Counted from the first letter of the stretch, positions 21,574-32,290 are shown. The stretch: DNA of 64,000 nucleotides from Siphonodentalium dalli (GCA_032622095.1 CP136068.1:149929365-149993364); one strand, 5' to 3'. Notes: generated by a model from the letters alone, not told the origin. Program-made: numbers and translations.

Positions 21574-22307
21574 TTAACCATTGATAGAGTAATTATTCCC
21601 TAGGAAATGTTCAGATAATAAGTTCAGCAAACGACCATACAGGAATCATGGAGCTAAATGTGTTCTAGAGTCGGGGAGCGAGTACACCGTGGAATGCTAA
21701 AGGTGAAGGTAACTGAAGAATGACCTTCACCTGATACATGCGACATGTTATTAAAGGATGACATCGCGTTTATTTGATTTGTACATCATATCTAAATAAT
21801 TTAAACTGGTGAATGAATGGGGGGAATGGATTTTTGTGAGTGGGAAATTTATTTAACTAGCTGCTATAGGTCTGGGTTTTTCCAGATCAAATTTGGGTGT
21901 GTGATAGCCCTGTCGTACACTTGGGGATTTATTTTAAAAAGTAAACACATGACCTATGATTTTTCATGCATTTTCGTGATCAACTGGTGTCAATCTAGCT
22001 AGGTAAACATAACTGGTATGGCCTGTAGGCTTCAATTCAGTGAATTTGGCCGAAACGTTAACACTGTCGCCTATGGGAAACCAATATTTAGTTCAGTGAT
22101 TCCTACATGTATATACGGTAGGTTGTTTGTTATCTTAATATCTCATTTATCTCAACATTTCCCTCCAATAAATAGGACCCCTTCTGCACTTTTGTTATCT
22201 GTCATCTGCTCTTATAATACCTGAATATCCCTCCAGATGAATAATAGGCCATTCCAATGTATACTTTAATAACTGAATCAGAGAATCCATTAGTATAGAA
22301 AGGGTAA
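21574..22307. mobile_element. family D TTAA element, copy D1, with nested F1
   Basis: The left part (ttaaccattgatagagtaatt, ccctaggaaatgttcagata) matches the satellite unit. The right part ends ATTAGTATAGAAAGGG followed by GTAA (a decayed TTAA). About 735 bp, of which 462 bp is the nested F element. Confidence 0.7.
21642..22103. mobile_element. family F TIR element, copy F1
   Basis: Starts GGAATCATGGAGCTAAATG and ends TATTTAGTTCAGTGATTCC. TACA is duplicated (21638-21641, 22104-22107). 462 bp. It contains a palindromic patch (aggtgaaggtaactgaagaat / gaccttcacct). Frames inside are short; the 61-codon one is shared with F2 but is not obviously a protein. Confidence 0.85.
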
Positions 22308-22347
22308 ATTAGCCTAAAACTGACTGCAACATGATCTTATCGTTATT

Positions 22348-22865
22348 TACTCACATGCGCTGGTGCAGCATTAAATATATTGTGCCAGTGCATTCTCTTA
22401 CATATGCGAGTCTCCCATAGGGAGCCTCGCATATATAAGAGAATGAACTGGCTTACAACGAAGGTCAATGTGAATAGTGTTAGGCTAATGTATTCTCTTA
22501 AATATGTGAGGCTCCCTATGGGAGACTCGCATATATAAGGCCAAAAAAACATGTGTTTAGACTTTTCGTGTCCCTGCTTGGAACTCAGATCGCTCTGAAC
22601 TTTCTGGGTATATTGTCAGATATAAAACTAGTTTTCTGTCAGAAACTTCAGCACAAAGGTATTGAGAATACCAACTTTTATCTTATTTTTAGAATAAGGT
22701 GCATTATACATGTACCGGGTAGATGGATTTAAAAAAAATATTCCTACCTGCCTACCTGGATTTTTTTGCTCAAAAAATCGGAAACACAGACAAGTTTTTT
22801 TTTTGGCCTAAGCATTGGCACAAGGTTTTAGCAAAATTCAGGAAGCTCCAGTCATGGAAGTGTTA
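22348..22865. mobile_element. family C MITE, copy C5, interrupted by J1
   Basis: Reversed relative to most C copies: gctggtgcagcattaaatat on the left, CTCCAGTCATGGAAGTG-TTAA on the right. Both hairpins can be followed, but the last arm is split at CGCATATATAA by the Harbinger-like J1. Confidence 0.8.
22539..22808. mobile_element. family J Harbinger-like MITE, copy J1
   Basis: Starts GGCCAAAAAAACATGTG and ends CAAGTTTTTTTTTTGGCC, with TAA at 22536-22538 and 22809-22811. A 3-bp TAA/TTA TSD with GGCC-type ends is the PIF/Harbinger pattern. Inserted in the arm of a C hairpin. 270 bp, non-coding. Confidence 0.75.
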
Positions 22866-22896
22866 AGCTGTTGGCGGGAGAGAAAAGTGATCCCTG

Positions 22897-23079
22897 ATAA
22901 TGGGGAGCGAGAGATAGGGATACCGCTATAATCTGATTTAGTGCTCCTACATTATCCACCACCGGATGCGGCCAGCCGTTATTTGATATGTACTTATCCG
23001 GTGGTCAATTACTACAGCTGACTGATGAATGGGATACATTCGCTTCCACTCAGGGATCATGATGTATTGACAGGAGGAC
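22897..23079. repeat. diverged repeat pair member, matches 23723-24190
   Basis: Shared order of words: TATAATCTGATTTA, GCTCCTA.ATTATCCACCACC, TCCGGTGG / TCCAGTGG, GGCTGACTGA and GCTTCCACTCAGGG, TCATGATGTAT. The second copy carries B5 right after GCTGACTGA. Confidence 0.7.
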
Positions 23080-23500
23080 AGTAAAAATTAAAGCTATAAC
23101 CCTGAAATCAAAATAATCAGCAAATTCTAAGTCGACAAGGGCCATAACTCCGGCAAAAATGGGTGGACCAAACCAAAATTCAATCTTGACCTTTATCTCA
23201 TGTGAGTAATTCATAAATAATAAATTTGAAAAAAATCAGATAACAACTAAAGTTATCATCAGGAAACCAAAATAATAATCGGCAAATTTGACAATGATGA
23301 CAAGGACCATAACTCCGGTAAAAATGGGCCAACTGAACCCAAATTTGAACTAGACCTATATTTCAATTGGGTAATTCACATACAAATTTTAAAACAATCG
23401 GATATCTAAAACTAAAGTTATCATCTGGAAACCATCTGGGACAGACGGACATACGGATGGACACACGGATGGACACAAGTGTTTTCTACATTTATATTCC
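23080..23500. repeat. M-type dispersed repeat, two tandem units
   Basis: Two units of about 170 bp share GACAAGG.CCATAACTCCGG, AAAAATGGG, TTGA.CTA/TGACCT, TCAGATA and AAAGTTATCATC.GGAAACCA. They end in ACAGACGGACATACGGATGG. A related block lies at 47540-47720. I associate this wording with bivalve genomes from memory. Confidence 0.7.
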
Positions 23501-23853
23501 CTCAAAAAAAAGAATTTTTGGGGCACAAAAAGTTGGAAATTTGAGGATCTGAATCATAAAGGTTGCAGAAATTGTCCTTTTGACCTCGCGACCTGATTTC
23601 CACGTTGTTCTAAGTGTATGTGGTTTATGTATAAACTTAGAACAATATGTAACTCAGGTCCCAAGCTTTTGATAAGATATTTAATTAAAATATGATTATA
23701 ATCAGAACTTTTATGTTTTAGTCTGGGGATGCTGTTATAATCTGATTTAAAGCTCCTATATTATCCACCACCAGATGGGTGCTGCTATTATTAGATATGT
23801 AGATGAGACATACTTTAAAATCCAGTGGTAAATTATTAGTGTGGGCTGACTGA
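23501..23853. other. start of the repeat pair second copy; otherwise nothing
   Basis: From 23723 the text is the second member of the 22897 repeat. 23501-23722 shows no recognisable feature. Confidence 0.4.
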
Positions 23854-24107
23854 CAAGCCTTGAAATAGGGTGTCTATCATTTGCAGAATGAGGTCCCCAG
23901 AGGGTGAATTTATTGATGCTACCCTACAGAGCGGGCTAGCATCACCAAATTCACCCTCTGGGAACCTCATTCTGCTGAGGTGTAAGCAGAATGAGGTCCC
24001 CAGAGGGTGAATTTGGTTATGCTAACCCGCTATGCGGGGTAGCATCACTAAATTCACCCTCTGGGGACCTCATTCTGCAAATGACAGACACACTATTTCA
24101 AGGCTTG
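23854..24107. mobile_element. family B double-palindrome MITE, copy B5
   Basis: CAAGCCTTGAAATAGGGTG ... CACTATTTCAAGGCTTG, exactly 254 bp, the same length as B10 and B14. Two GCAGAATGAGG hairpins are joined by CTGAGGTGTAAGCAG. It lies inside the second copy of a diverged repeat pair. No clear 8-bp TSD. Confidence 0.9.
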
Positions 24108-24220
24108 GATGTGAATCATTAGCTTCCACTCAGGGGTCATGATGTATCAACAGTCCTAAAAGTTGGAATCTCAAATATCAAAATAACAGAAATTACCCTT
24201 TTGAAAAGTTCGAAGAGGCT

Positions 24221-25010
24221 AGTATTAATATATTAAGATACTAAACATTTCATCTCATCTCATACACACTCCATGCATCGAGGACATGTGTGTGTGTGTG
24301 ATTCTGGTCACTACATTAACTAGTGTTTGTGCAGTATCTCACGAACTAACAGAACATGTCTCCTATCTCACACAGACTGTCACACAGTATACAATAAAAT
24401 TAGGCGGCAATCTAGTATTAATATATTAAGATACTAAACATTTCATCTCATCTCATACACACTCCATGCATCGAGGACATGTGTGTGTGTGTGTGATTCT
24501 GGTCACTACATTAACTAGTGTTTGTGCAGTATCTCACAAAGTTTGACACAAACTAACAGAATATGTCTCCTATCTCACACAGACTGTCACACAGTATACA
24601 TTGCCATTAGGCCGCAATCTTATTCAGGCTAAATCTCACAAACTAACAGAATATGTCACCTATCTCAAACAGACTGTCACACAGTATACAATAAAATTAG
24701 GCGGCAATCTAGTATTAATATATTAAGATACTAAACATTTCATCTCATCTCATACACACTCCATGCATCGAGGACATGTGTGTGTGTGTGATTCTGGTCA
24801 CTACATTAACTAGTGTTTGTGCAGTATCTCACGAACTAACAGAATATGTCTCCTATCTCACACAGACTGTCACACAGTATACATTGCCATTAGGCCGCAA
24901 TCTTATTCAGGCTAAATCTCACAAACTAACAGAACATGTCACCTATCTCACACAGACTGTCACACAGTATATAATAAAATTAGGCTGTAATCTTATTCAG
25001 ACTAAACCTG
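24221..25010 (+). repeat. nested tandem array: 193/297-bp units with 90-bp subunits
   Basis: AGTATTAATATATTAAGATA starts units at 24221, 24414 and 24711. Each includes CACTCCATGCATCGAGGACA and a (GT)n run. The second part of each unit is a 90-bp subrepeat (CTAACAGAATATGTCTCCTA, CACAGACTGTCACACAGTAT, ..ATTAGGC.GCAATCT). Copies are nearly identical. Confidence 0.9.
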
Positions 25011-25291
25011 ATACTTACAAATCTACTCCAGTACCTCACACACAAGACATATTTGAGTTACAATTTGAGAGGGGGTACAACTGGATTTTCTCAAAGTCTG
25101 AAATGTGGTTGGTATCTCCGATACTATCGCCATGTTTCCCCCCCCCCCCCTGTACACATGCCCTGACATCACACCACAAGCACCACCAGATTCCATCTAG
25201 AAAAAGCTGCAGCCATCAGTCAGGTATCTCACACGTAGTTACCACCTGTTCCTTAATAATGTACTTGCTCGAATTTGCACGATTTAAGTGA
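24776..25291 (+). other. 171-codon open frame across the 90-bp repeats, unproven
   Basis: The frame begins at an ATG in the (GT)n run and gives a hydrophobic N-terminus (MCVCVILVTTLTSVCAVS) that mimics a signal peptide. Two 30-residue repeats (LTEYVSYLTQTVTQY) follow, then a Cys/His/Pro-rich tail across a C-run. The 90-bp subunit keeps frame, so openness alone means little. No family recognised. Most likely a by-product of the repeat; a lineage-specific secreted repeat protein is a remote alternative. Confidence 0.12.
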
Positions 25292-25566
25292 CTTTGTGAG
25301 CGATTTTGCTTTGCGTCGCTTACAATTATGGAATTTCTCCTTGGTATAATTCATTCAATGCTTATTGCGATATCAGCTCACAAAAGTCACAAAAAAGCAT
25401 GCAATCGCAAGCTGGGACCACCCCTAATGTGAAGTAGATTATTGAGGGACAAGCATTAACAAAGAAATATATTCCCTGCCTTGTTTGTTCAAAGTTTATA
25501 TAAAGTTCCCTGTCAGAATGGGTCAGAACATCAAAAAGTTCCCAGGTTATGTACTGGTGGAATAAT
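25270..25566. repeat. dispersed repeat X, copy X1
   Basis: Matches 43636-44115: GCTCACAAAAGTCAC, AGCTGGGAC, TAGTGTGAA/TAATGTGAA, GGCATTAAC/AGCATTAAC, TTCCCTGCCTTG.TTGTTCA and TCAAAAAGTTCCCA. Lacks the A16 insertion and so serves as its empty site. Confidence 0.75.
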
Positions 25567-25621
25567 GTATGATCTCTACCCGCGTAGCTGGAGTAGAGAT
25601 TTACATGTATGGCACGATCTA

Positions 25622-25909
25622 CAGTAATGCCCTAAGTAATCGACTCCATAACCACAGCAGAATTATGGGTAACTATTCAGGATTTAGTCGGACTGTCGGA
25701 AATATGGCTTGTTGCCATTCATCGGAAAGCTCTCCCCGAGAGCTTTCCGATGAATGGCAACAAGCCATATTTCCGACGTTGCCATTCATCGGAAAGCTCT
25801 CCCCGAGAGCTTTCCGATGAATGGCAACAAGCCATATTTCCGACACAATCCTGAAAAGTTACCCATAATTCTGCTGTGTTTAAGGAGTCGATTACTTAGG
25901 GCATTACTG
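25622..25909. mobile_element. family A MITE with duplicated hairpin tip, copy A8
   Basis: TA-flanked (25620-25621, 25910-25911), 288 bp. The tip GTTGCCATTCATCGG...CCGATGAATGGCAAC with its CTCCCCGAGAG centre occurs twice in tandem, so the copy would fold into two adjacent hairpin tips. Confidence 0.9.
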
Positions 25910-26421
25910 TACCTGTACACATGCCCTAACATCACACTACAATCCCCCCACCAGATTCCATCTAGAATGATGCTGCACTGTAGTGTGCTTCCATCAGTCA
26001 GGTATCTCACGCACACACTCTCTATGCATAGTGCTATGTGTTTGTAATCACTACGCCCTGCTACTACCCAGAAATCCTCCCTACCATCCATCAGTAATTT
26101 ATCTCACGCTGATGATGAGCAGTTTTTTTGCGCATCTGTCTGCATGGAGATTTATGAGGCTTCTTTGTCTATCTGTTTAAGATTAGGGGGCTCATGGTTG
26201 ATGAAAATAAACCTTGATTAGCCATATGGCTTCTGATTACCTGTCCACTGACTGAAGGATGCCCATGGGCTCTGTATGATATCAATGTAACATATACAAT
26301 ATACATATATAATGTCCTTAAAATGAAGATCAGTGTTTTAATATTATCTTTTTTAGATCCGAGTAATTAATGTTATTCTTAACACCCCCTAACCTCCATC
26401 ATCTTCTACACTTCCACCATA
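25910..26421. repeat. diverged relative of the 25150-25240 segment; otherwise nothing
   Basis: acatgccctaacatcacacta, ccagattccatctaga and catcagtcaggtatctcac repeat words found at 25155-25230. The rest (to 26421) has no recognised element or gene. Confidence 0.5.
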
Positions 26422-26535
26422 CAGTAATGCTCTAAATAATTGACTCCTTATAAGTTATAATAAACCACAGCAGAATTACATGTACGGGTAATTTTTCAGG
26501 ATTTAGTCAGAAATATGGCTTGTTGCCATTCATCA
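26422..26535. mobile_element. family A left-half fragment, copy A9
   Basis: CAGTAATGCTCTAAATAATTG at the TA, a small insertion (ataagttataa), then the left arm to TTGCCATTCATCA. The right arm is missing. Confidence 0.8.
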
Positions 26536-26748
26536 CAAATTGAGATGTCAATATGAAGCGACAGATGACATCGATATATTGGTGGTACTTCCATAGTTCT
26601 AACAGTGACCCGTGTCGAGCAACTGTAGCCCAGAAAGACCATGTCTTCAGACCTGGTCCGCAGTGTCATCAACCATGCACCAGACAACATTGCAACCATC
26701 CGAACATCTAGAGAGAACCCCCCCCCCCCAAAAAAATGATGACATGTA

Positions 26749-26961
26749 CAGTAATGCCCTAAATAATCGACTCCTTAACCACAGCAGAATTATGGGTAAT
26801 TTTTCAGGAGTTAGTCGTTAATATGGCTTGTTGCCATTCATCGGAAAGCTCTCACTGAGAGCTTTCCGATGAATGGCAACAAGCCATATTTCCGACTAAA
26901 TCCTGAAAAATTACCCATAATTCTGCTGTGGTTAAGGAGTCGATTATTTAGGGCATTACTG
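26749..26961. mobile_element. family A palindromic MITE, copy A10
   Basis: 213 bp, TA at both sides (26747-26748, 26962-26963). Subtype CCCTAAAT / ATTTAGGG with TAATTTTTCAG / CTGAAAAATTA in both arms. Centre CTCTCACTGAGAG. Confidence 0.92.
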
Positions 26962-27705
26962 TAGGTTCATGCAAATAGCCACACTACTCACTGCACTACT
27001 CAATTTTTTTATGATTAAAACAAAGAGAAAGCAGTGCATGAAGTTTTTTTTAATCGTTTCATGTTAAGATAACACAATATATCTTTTCCGGACAGTGATG
27101 CGTTATTCCGTTTCCGATTCCAGAAATTCGATGAATACAAATGGTACTGTATTTGTTTGGGTCCGATGTTTGTGTTCGAAGTTGGAATTTTTATGTCGAT
27201 ACCCGTTACTGGGAAAAATTCAACAGCGAATATTATTAGGTGTATTTTGGAGCGCAAACCACAATGTGGCTTTAAATTATGAGAGTAATTATCTCACAAA
27301 CTGGTGAAATAATGGAAATTGTTGACAGAACATTATAAACTTAGCATTAAAAGAAATAATCTTTTTAACTTCATGCCACCTACGTGAATAAGAATAATAA
27401 CAGCAATTTTGTTTACACAATGACAGACCCTGTTCCCAAAAGGAAATAGTCATGTTTTTCCCCAATTTCTCACCCTGAAATTCCCAATTCACAGAATTAA
27501 AGTCTCTTGTTTTGTGAACAAGAGACAGAGTTTCCCTCATTTTTATGGATATTTTCTAGCCCTCTTGCTTCATTAGCAATTAAAATGGTTGTTCCTTTAT
27601 TCTCTATCAAATGTTCAATTACAGGCCTCTGGGGATGGCAAGAAAGGGGATCCCAGTTTGATAGAGATATTTCTGTCACTTGGTAGACAACAGTATTCAG
27701 TCAGG
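26962..27705. other. no gene recognised
   Basis: Several 60-80 codon frames on both strands with no identifiable motif. No repeat was seen. Confidence 0.4.
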
Positions 27706-27708
27706 TAA

Positions 27709-27812
27709 GGCCAAAAAAAAAAACATGTCTGTTTCCGATAACATGGGGAAAATTTTCCAGGTAGGCAGGCAGGGTTTTTTTTTTTTTTACACTTTTTTTT
27801 TTTTTTTAACCG
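27709..27812. mobile_element. family J end fragment, copy J2
   Basis: TAA (27706-27708) then GGCCAAAAAAAAAAACATG, GTTTCCGATAACATGG and AATTTTCCAGGTAGGCAGGC. Similarity to J4 fades in the T-runs; the far end was not found. Confidence 0.6.
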
Positions 27813-29304
27813 GCCATTTGAAAGTGATAAAATAGTGTAGTACACCCTTTTAACATGTATTATAAAATTGGCATGCTTTTATACATGCTAACTGGTAATA
27901 TATTATGCAGCTTGCTGGACTATTATGTCATGTATTAGGTGTTAAAGATATTTTCTAGCTCTGGTATGTGCTCCAGTGTGAAAATTCAATGTATTAGACT
28001 ATGGCCATGGGTTTAGAGTTATTCCTCTTACATACATGTAGTCCATGCAGATACCAGCCCACAATGCAACAGTAGCATCTGATACCTTTATTTACAAATT
28101 ACATGTGACCAGAACAATGTTACTGACTGTTCTTGGATATGCAGGAATAAACATGTTTTGTTCCAATCTTCCCCTGAATATCTCTGGTGTAGATTGGGCC
28201 TGAGGTTACACATTTTATGCCATTCTATTCATCACTGCCGACGAAATTTTCCAGGTGTTGGTGTTGACAGAGATCGTTTTATGGAATAAATACTTGCCAT
28301 TTCAATAAAACCTATTGTATTTTCATCCCCTCTTATTTCTCTTCATAGATGATCATTATTTTTCAGTGACAACTTGTCCACATTACCAAAATCACTAACT
28401 TGTATTGTGGTTTCAAGTCACCTATTTCCGACTTATTTTGTTTCAATCCCGGAAAGTTTTAAATAGCAGAATTGATTACCTGCCAACTTTCAGTGTAATT
28501 AACAGCAAGTTATCAAATAATCCTTACATGCAGTACATGTATGCACATCAGATAATCAGAAATGTGTGTTTAATACTTGCATACAGTGCGAGTTGTTTCT
28601 ATCAGTGGTACATTGTATCTGCTACTTGGTCGGAAAACATCAAAGAGAGTCTGTCGTAAATAGTTACAGAGTTTATTCACGTGACCCACTGATGCGTTTG
28701 GTTGGTGACACAGTGACCCAGTTGTTGTGTCATTCATAACAGACAGTTGTTTATTTAAAGTGGGTTAAAATCGGGTTTATGTGAATATTCAAGGATGCCA
28801 ATGCATTTTAATCTTTGATGACGATTTCGTCATGTCAATGTTGATGGTGATTTCGGCTTTTGACGACGCTAATTTCCAGGACTGATTACGTAATACGGAC
28901 TGTCATTTTCCCGCCAAAAACGCACATGCTTTTCACTGTTTTGTCGCGAACAGATGGTCTTTCAGGCAAGTTTTGCCCCAATTAGGCGAGGAAGTTAAGG
29001 GAGCTACCGGTATAATTAATACATTGTACTTTTTAAAATACACAGCAGTGTACACAGCCCACAAAAGACGGGGGGATTTCCGTAGTGACTTGTCAGGGTA
29101 GAGTTTGATTTAAGCCAGATATTCACTGCGTAGCATGGCCGACCAATAGTTGTCTTATTTATATCAAGAAAGCGCGATCGCGCACATGGCCTACACATCG
29201 TAACACATGCGTCAGGTGTGTATGCGATTGGTGGTTAGTTCTGCTGTTGGTATTGGGAAAACCATAGCCATTAACTCGGACAGAAAGGTTACTTTGGACT
29301 TCGT
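27813..29304. other. no gene recognised
   Basis: About 1.5 kb without palindromes, arrays or convincing frames. One of the longest repeat-poor stretches of the window. If a host exon or regulatory region is present in the first half, this is a reasonable place to look. Confidence 0.4.
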
Positions 29305-29387
29305 GAAAATTAAAAAAAAAATTGAGGCCGGCAAGAAAATCTCAGCCAGGCCGGGTACCGGAAACAGAGACGTTTTTTTTTTTGGCC
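29305..29387. mobile_element. family J right-end fragment, copy J3
   Basis: GCCGGGTACCGGAAACAGAG, CGTTTTTTTTTTTGGCC then TAA (29388-29390). The left end is not distinct. The TAA is shared with J4. Confidence 0.6.
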
Positions 29388-29390
29388 TAA

Positions 29391-29825
29391 GGCCAAATTT
29401 TTTTTTTTATTTGTTTCCTATTACGGTGCCAAAAAAATCCAGGTAGGTAGGTAGGGATTTTTTTTTTTTTGTAATATTTTTTTTATTTTTTCCCACAGGC
29501 AGGTTTTAAAGACTGCAGATTTATTGGTGAGATTGGGATTCATCTGCAACCACAAATGGACATGTATTTTAATAGAAGCAAATTGTTTTCGAAAATTCCA
29601 TCTAAAATTATTGCTGCTTAATGTAAATATAGTATATAGTATATATGTAGTGATATAGATGTGTTTACATGCCAATTACATACATTAAACAAAATAAAAA
29701 AATTTTTTTTTTTTTTTTTTTTTTGGGTTGAAATCAGTTGAAATTTGAAGAAAAAAAGTCCAGGTCGGCCCAATTTCGGCAGGTCGGTCGGGTAACCGGA
29801 AACACAGATGTTTTTTTTTTTGGCC
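29391..29825. mobile_element. family J Harbinger-like MITE, copy J4
   Basis: Starts GGCCAAATTTTTTTTTT directly after TAA and ends CACAGATGTTTTTTTTTTTGGCC before TAA (29826-29828). 435 bp. Subterminal CCAGGTAGGTAGGTAGGG and GGCAGGTCGGTCGGGTAACC blocks. Long T-runs are internal and not a retroposon tail. Confidence 0.75.
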
Positions 29826-30044
29826 TAACCCCCATTCAATATAATCCACAGATCAAAGCAAAACACTAGTTTTATAGGTTAGTAAAATGAAGGTTAGATT
29901 GAACCCTGTGTGTACCCTTAATATTTGTTGGAGATAAATTTATATCAATGGGATTTAACACAGACCTTGAATTTGTTTTTAGTGGGTTAAACCAGGTTAA
30001 ACTGATATAAAGCTCAACACAAACAGCCTATCAAAAACATCCTT

Positions 30045-30301
30045 TTAACCCTTCCATGACTGGAGCCTCCTGAAATTTTGCGAAAACCCTGTGCCATTGC
30101 ATTCTCTTATATATGCAAGTCTCCCATAGGAAGCCTTGCATATATAAGAGAATACATGGACTAACAATATTTACCTCGACCTTATAAGCCAATGCATTCT
30201 CTTATATATGCGAGGCTCCCTGTGGGAGACTAGTATATAACAGAGAATGCACTGGAACAGGGTCTTTAATGCTGCACCAGCTCCCATCATGAAAGGGTTA
30301 A
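30045..30301. mobile_element. family C TTAA MITE with hairpin module, copy C6
   Basis: TTAA-CCCTTCCATGACTGGAGCC on the left, CTCCCATCATGAAAGGG-TTAA on the right (TTAA 30045-30048 and 30298-30301). Both hairpins are present with the CTCCCATAGGAAG / CTCCCTGTGGGAG loop type. Confidence 0.9.
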
Positions 30302-31392
30302 ATGGCCAGTAAAAGAGTATATTTTACCAGCCTGAGTACTTTTAAACAATGTTGCTGAAATCTGGTACAACTTCATCCAGTTGATATGTACTGTGGTCAT
30401 GTAAAAATGTTACTGATAAAGATGGTAAAAAAATGTTGATACATTGTCAATATACCGGGTAGATGCATATATATGTTCAACATAGTATTTGATGAAAAGC
30501 ATACTAAATAGTATATAGTAGTCCACCAAAGTAGACTAATTGGATAAGGTGTATCTTAATATTTGGACATTTACGAGTCCCCTTATCAGAACAGTCATAA
30601 ATAAATAAATATCCAAATAAGTTCTTTCCTGATAAGTCTACTTTGGTGGACTAACTAATTAGATCCAAATATATCAACAATACTTGCATGCAGAATATCT
30701 GAATAAGATATTAACACTTCATAAAATTGTATAGACGTTTTCAGGATATGCACCCAAAAGTGCTGTCTGATACCAGTGTTAGTCCGTAAACCTGACTTTT
30801 ATTCGAGAGCTTCTAGCTCTGTTTGAATAGTTGGGTCACCAACTAATACCAGTGTGTGATACCTATTAATATTATTTTGCACACTGGTTCATTCATAAAT
30901 CTATCTATCTAGTTTTATATTTACTGGAGAGAGGAACGATTTGTCAGAACTCCCCTGTGCACCTATAATCATCAGTAAATTGTCTTTATGTTGTTGTATG
31001 TTTATTTCTTGTATATAATGGGACACAGCAAACTACAGCACTTTTAATTCAGATTGTTTGGCTTCGTCAATTTTCTGTGGGCCAGATTACTTCAGCAAAT
31101 GGCTTCGGCATTGCTGATTGCCGTAGCCAATTATGAGGGCTGAAACTATGTAAACTCAAATACCAGCAGCCATTGAAACAGTCATTTTTTCTTCTTCAGC
31201 ATTTTTTTTTTAATTTCATGAATTTGTAAATTGGCTTCAACAGTTTTTTCCGATGGCAATGCTTTTTGTCTTAGCTAATTTTAATTTTCGAAGGCTGTAT
31301 CGGTGAAGTAAAATATTGACATATGTAGTTTGTATATTTTATGTATATAGTGGGACACAACAAACTATGTAAACTCAAATATCAGCAACATA
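30302..31392. other. no gene; contains MITE W
   Basis: Apart from the small element at 30521-30651, no feature is recognised. Two stretches (30960-31150 and 31290-31380) share words such as TATATA.TGGGACACA.CAAACTA and AACTCAAATA.CAGCA, so a diverged duplication is likely. Confidence 0.45.
30521..30651. mobile_element. small TIR element W
   Basis: GTCCACCAAAGTAGACT on the left and AGTCTACTTTGGTGGAC on the right are perfect inverted repeats, flanked by TA (30519-30520, 30652-30653). 131 bp. TA sites fit the Tc1/mariner group, but no other copy is here for comparison. Confidence 0.65.
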
Positions 31393-31710
31393 CAGTAATG
31401 TCCTAAATAATCGACTCCTTAACCACAGCAGAATTATGGATACTGTTAATATGTTAATCCAATAATGAAAAGCTTCTTTATGTCTGCCAACCAGTGAATT
31501 AATGATATCAATGGATATACATATATTGACTCCTTAACCACAGCAGAATTATGGGTAATTTTTCAGGATTTAGTCGGAAATATGGATTGTTGCAATGCAT
31601 CGGAAAGCTCTCAATCGATGAATGGCAACAAGCCATATTTCCGACTAAATCCTGAAAAATTACCCATAATTCTTATGTGGTTAAGGAGTCGATTATTTAG
31701 GGCATTAATG
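31393..31710. mobile_element. family A MITE interrupted by repeat U, copy A11
   Basis: The left arm starts CAGTAATGTCCTAAATAATC, reaches CAGAATTATGG and is broken by about 90 bp of repeat U. It then restarts at TTGACTCCTTAACCACAGC. The right tip has a small deletion (CTCTCAATCGATG). The right end reads GGGCATTAATG before TA. Confidence 0.8.
31440..31530. repeat. repeat U, copy inside A11
   Basis: atactgttaatatgttaatcc, aagcttctttatgtctgccaa and gatatcaatggatatac match 41927-42017. In both places family A sequence lies downstream (immediately here, about 470 bp further on at 42486). Confidence 0.65.
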
Positions 31711-32290
31711 TACAATTCTCTTCTGCAGAATTGCTTTAGAATTACATGAAATTGTATATTGGTTTCAGCAGCTTATTTTCTTTATCTAATTTCGATTGCT
31801 GTGTATCATTGAAGTAAAATATTGACTCACCTATAAATTAGAATCGTCTTATCCGTTATATATATCCCAGGATAGGATTCCCGTGATTGAATCACATAAG
31901 AAACAGAGTCCAATTATCAAAATCACTAAAATCCTGGAACGACACACAGAACAAACCGATAAAAACCAATAATATGATCTGTTACGGAGAATGAACCCTG
32001 AGATTGTCCCTGAATTCCATCCACACACAGAAGGAATCTATGAGAGACTGGTATACCCCCCTGTGATATGAGGTCCACTCTTATTTTATGTGAGACTCTG
32101 TAGATACACTAGGAGAGCAGGCAGCAGTGTGGTCTGGGTGTAAATGCTAGAGTAAAGTTGAATGAAGTGAAGCATGGAATTGGATAAGCTTTACTCTGTG
32201 TTTGTAGAGGGGCTGAACACCAAACACATCTGGTCTAATAGGCTGCAGGTTATTAAATAGCTGTTTCTAATTCAACCCAGGCAGGTGTCA
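31711..32290. other. no gene recognised
   Basis: No element, array or convincing frame identified. Confidence 0.4.

Noticed and set aside
23854-24107. 8-bp TSD around B5
   Set aside because: Flanks CTGACTGA and GATGTGAA do not match; comparison with the diverged sister repeat at 23020 shows further change at the site.
27813-29304. Host gene exons in the repeat-poor stretch
   Set aside because: Frames are short and no splice-supported chain of protein-like segments could be assembled by eye.
29700-29724. Long T-run as a reversed poly-A tail of a retroposon
   Set aside because: It is internal to a TAA-flanked GGCC-ended element; J copies commonly hold T-runs near both ends.
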